NCBI GenBank assembly: GCA_019359155.1
Contig: JAHHHV010000004.1
Location: forward strand, 1 to 64,000
Origin: Pegethrix bostrychoides GSE-TBD4-15B
GTDB lineage: Bacteria > Cyanobacteriota > Cyanobacteriia > Elainellales > Elainellaceae
Length of the DNA: 64,000 nucleotides
Direction of reading: 5' to 3'
Position 1 is the first letter of the stretch, and each line of letters opens with the position of its first letter. Under the pieces are notes generated by a model. That model had not been told where the DNA came from. It worked only from the letters and a program-made list of their open reading frames with translations, and did not search any database. Of this stretch, positions 62,776-64,000 are shown piece by piece. Position numbers and translations under genes: made by a program.

Positions 62776-63088
62776 GGGAAGAGAGCTAACTAGACATGTG
62801 CATCTCTGTTATATCAAAGTCTCGAAACCGCCTCTATCTCCTCATTTTACCGAAGATTCTTTTCTCGATTCATCAACATGTCTTCTGCTAAAAGCCATTG
62901 TTGGTGAAGTTTACAAACATTCTGCAAGTTTAACTATTGTGGAATAGTTAGACCTAAATAGCTACAGATTAATCTAGTATTTTTCTGAGTTGATTTTAAA
63001 TTTTGAACTACAATTCTGAATAGATTCTCATAGCCATCGCTTCACTGCATCAGCATTAAAGCAGATTACTCCATCATTTTTTTGAATT
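62776..63088. promoter_or_regulatory. AT-rich region upstream of parA
   Basis: There is no gene in these 313 bases. The stretch is A/T-rich and contains the inverted repeat at 62931-62950. It should carry the parA promoter and perhaps its operator or the centromere site. Confidence 0.5.
62931..62950. promoter_or_regulatory. Inverted repeat upstream of parA, candidate operator or centromere
   Basis: TAACTATT and AATAGTTA are perfect 8-base arms around a GTGG spacer, 139 bases before the parA start. Par operons are usually autoregulated through such sites, and plasmid centromeres often lie here. It is a single site, so the call is tentative. Confidence 0.4.
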
Positions 63089-63904
63089 ATGATGCCATCT
63101 CTTTCCACTCCACAGGCGCAAGATAAAACTCTAGAAGTAGAAGCGGAATCTTCCTCAAAGTTGCAGAAGCATACTAAATCCAAAGTAAGAAGCCGTGCTG
63201 AGCATAAGCCCGAAACGATTATGCCACCCCTTCAGGCATTGCTCGACGCAGGAAAGCAGTTGCCCAAGCTGATCGGATTTACCAATCAAAAGGGTGGAGT
63301 TGGTAAGTCCACTTGCTCTGTCCATCTTGTGGATTGGCTAATTCGGCAGGGATATCGTGCATTGCTGATTGATGCGGATGGACAGCAGTGCAGCTCACCG
63401 TGGGCAAGAGAGTTAGGACACCCATTTGAGATCATTAGTGACCCAGACCTATTGTTTACGCGATTGCTTGAGCTGCGAGAAGATCCCCAATATGAAGTAG
63501 TAGTGGTAGATGGCCCTGGCAACGCCTCTGAGACAACTAAGACAATTCTTAACTGTGTGGATCTGGCCCTGATACCAATCAAAGAATCTCTATTTGATGT
63601 GGTTTCAACAGGACGAATTCTAGACTACTTGCGACAGTCCCAGACGGTACGAGGTGGCAGTCCAAGAGCAGCATTGTTCTTTAGCAATGTTGACGAGCGA
63701 ACGCTGGCCTATCGGGATGCAAAGGCATCAATCGAGCAGTGTAGAGTAACGCTTTTAAGATCAGCAGTGTATCAACGGGCCTGTATCACTGATAGTCCAG
63801 GTCAAGCCAAAACGGTATTTGGGGTTAATCGCAAAGAGGTCCGAGACAGCGCAAAGCGGTTTGAGCAATTATTTCTTGAAGCCCTGGAGGTCTACAATGG
63901 CTAG
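63089..63904 (+). CDS. parA: ParA-family partition ATPase
   Basis: A 271-residue ParA/MinD-type ATPase. After a basic N-terminal tail (about 1-60) come the deviant Walker A FTNQKGGVGKSTC, ALLIDADGQQ (switch), the Walker B-type VVVVDGPGN and the later NxDER. It should position plasmid copies together with a DNA-binding partner. The stop overlaps the start of the next gene (ATGGCTAG), as expected for a par operon. The N-terminal tail might bind DNA. Confidence 0.88.
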   Translation: MMPSLSTPQAQDKTLEVEAESSSKLQKHTKSKVRSRAEHKPETIMPPLQALLDAGKQLPKLIGFTNQKGGVGKSTCSVHLVDWLIRQGYRALLIDADGQQCSSPWARELGHPFEIISDPDLLFTRLLELREDPQYEVVVVDGPGNASETTKTILNCVDLALIPIKESLFDVVSTGRILDYLRQSQTVRGGSPRAALFFSNVDERTLAYRDAKASIEQCRVTLLRSAVYQRACITDSPGQAKTVFGVNRKEVRDSAKRFEQLFLEALEVYNG

Positions 63905-64000
63905 ACGCAGCATCCTAACCGCAATTGAGAACGATCCCGCGCTTTCTCAAAGTTGGCAGCCTGAAGCAATGATTCAAGCTCAAGCCCACATTAAAGAGCA
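63897..64000 (+). CDS. Gene following parA, probably its partner protein (cut by the window edge)
   Basis: The frame begins MARRSILTAIENDPALSQSW eight bases before the end of the parA gene and is open to the window edge (35 codons seen). Position and overlap suggest a ParB-like partner or centromere-binding protein, but no diagnostic motif is inside the visible part. Confidence 0.55.
   Translation, partial: MARRSILTAIENDPALSQSWQPEAMIQAQAHIKE

Overview
The window reads as DNA from a filamentous-type cyanobacterium, most likely a large plasmid or a chromosome carrying an integrated plasmid. Support for cyanobacteria: an SLH-porin of the iron-uptake type, DUF928, DUF1822 and DUF2808 proteins, a CHAT-CHASE2 protein, a CyRepA1-type replication protein, and several GCGATCGC (HIP1) octamers. 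Support for a plasmid: a replication-initiator gene behind an array of degenerate repeats (55.5-56.2 kb), a ParA gene with an overlapping partner gene at the right edge, and many broken transposons. The plasmid assignment is inference.

Left edge (1-5 kb): tnsB, tnsC and tniQ closely matching in size and sequence the transposition proteins of type V-K CRISPR-associated transposons (CAST), with a recognisable left transposon end at about 4981. Cas12k, the CRISPR array and the right end are not in the window; the element runs off the left edge. Inside it lie a small unknown gene and a Uma2-type gene interrupted by an IS3-family element. The CAST end abuts a Tn3 transposase remnant and a broken IS630 transposase.

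5.9-19.5 kb: a LysR regulator, a fused 5-oxoprolinase, a group of cyanobacterial accessory proteins (DUF2207, TPR, zinc-ribbon, TolB/RTX), a methionine-aminopeptidase homologue that has lost most of its metal ligands, and a DUF1445 (D-glutamate cyclase family) protein. 5-Oxoprolinase and D-glutamate cyclase suggest a shared 5-oxoproline theme. MITEs and a decayed IS4-like element fill 19.6-21.2 kb.

21.3-36.7 kb (minus strand): a glycan cluster. UDP-glucose dehydrogenase and a UDP-glucuronate 4-epimerase would supply UDP-GlcA and UDP-GalA. Three related MurG/GT28-like glycosyltransferases, a GT4, a GT2, a GT2-aldo/keto-reductase fusion and a separate aldo/keto reductase would build the glycan, and an ABC exporter would move it. 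A dyad motif ATGARA-N4-TYTCAT occurs four times between 31.6 and 39.3 kb, twice in the divergent region between ugd and a two-component system, so this system is a candidate regulator of the cluster.

37-48.7 kb: histidine kinase and OmpR-type regulator, a lone receiver protein, DUF2808, an SLH-porin, a second histidine kinase, and a four-gene set (sigma-like protein, DUF1822, CHAT-CHASE2, DUF928). 48.9-53.4 kb holds Tn3 and IS5 remnants, a lipoprotein glycoside hydrolase and a MITE with 43-bp terminal repeats. 53.4-64 kb is the replication and partition region, with several small, duplicated and decaying plasmid genes.
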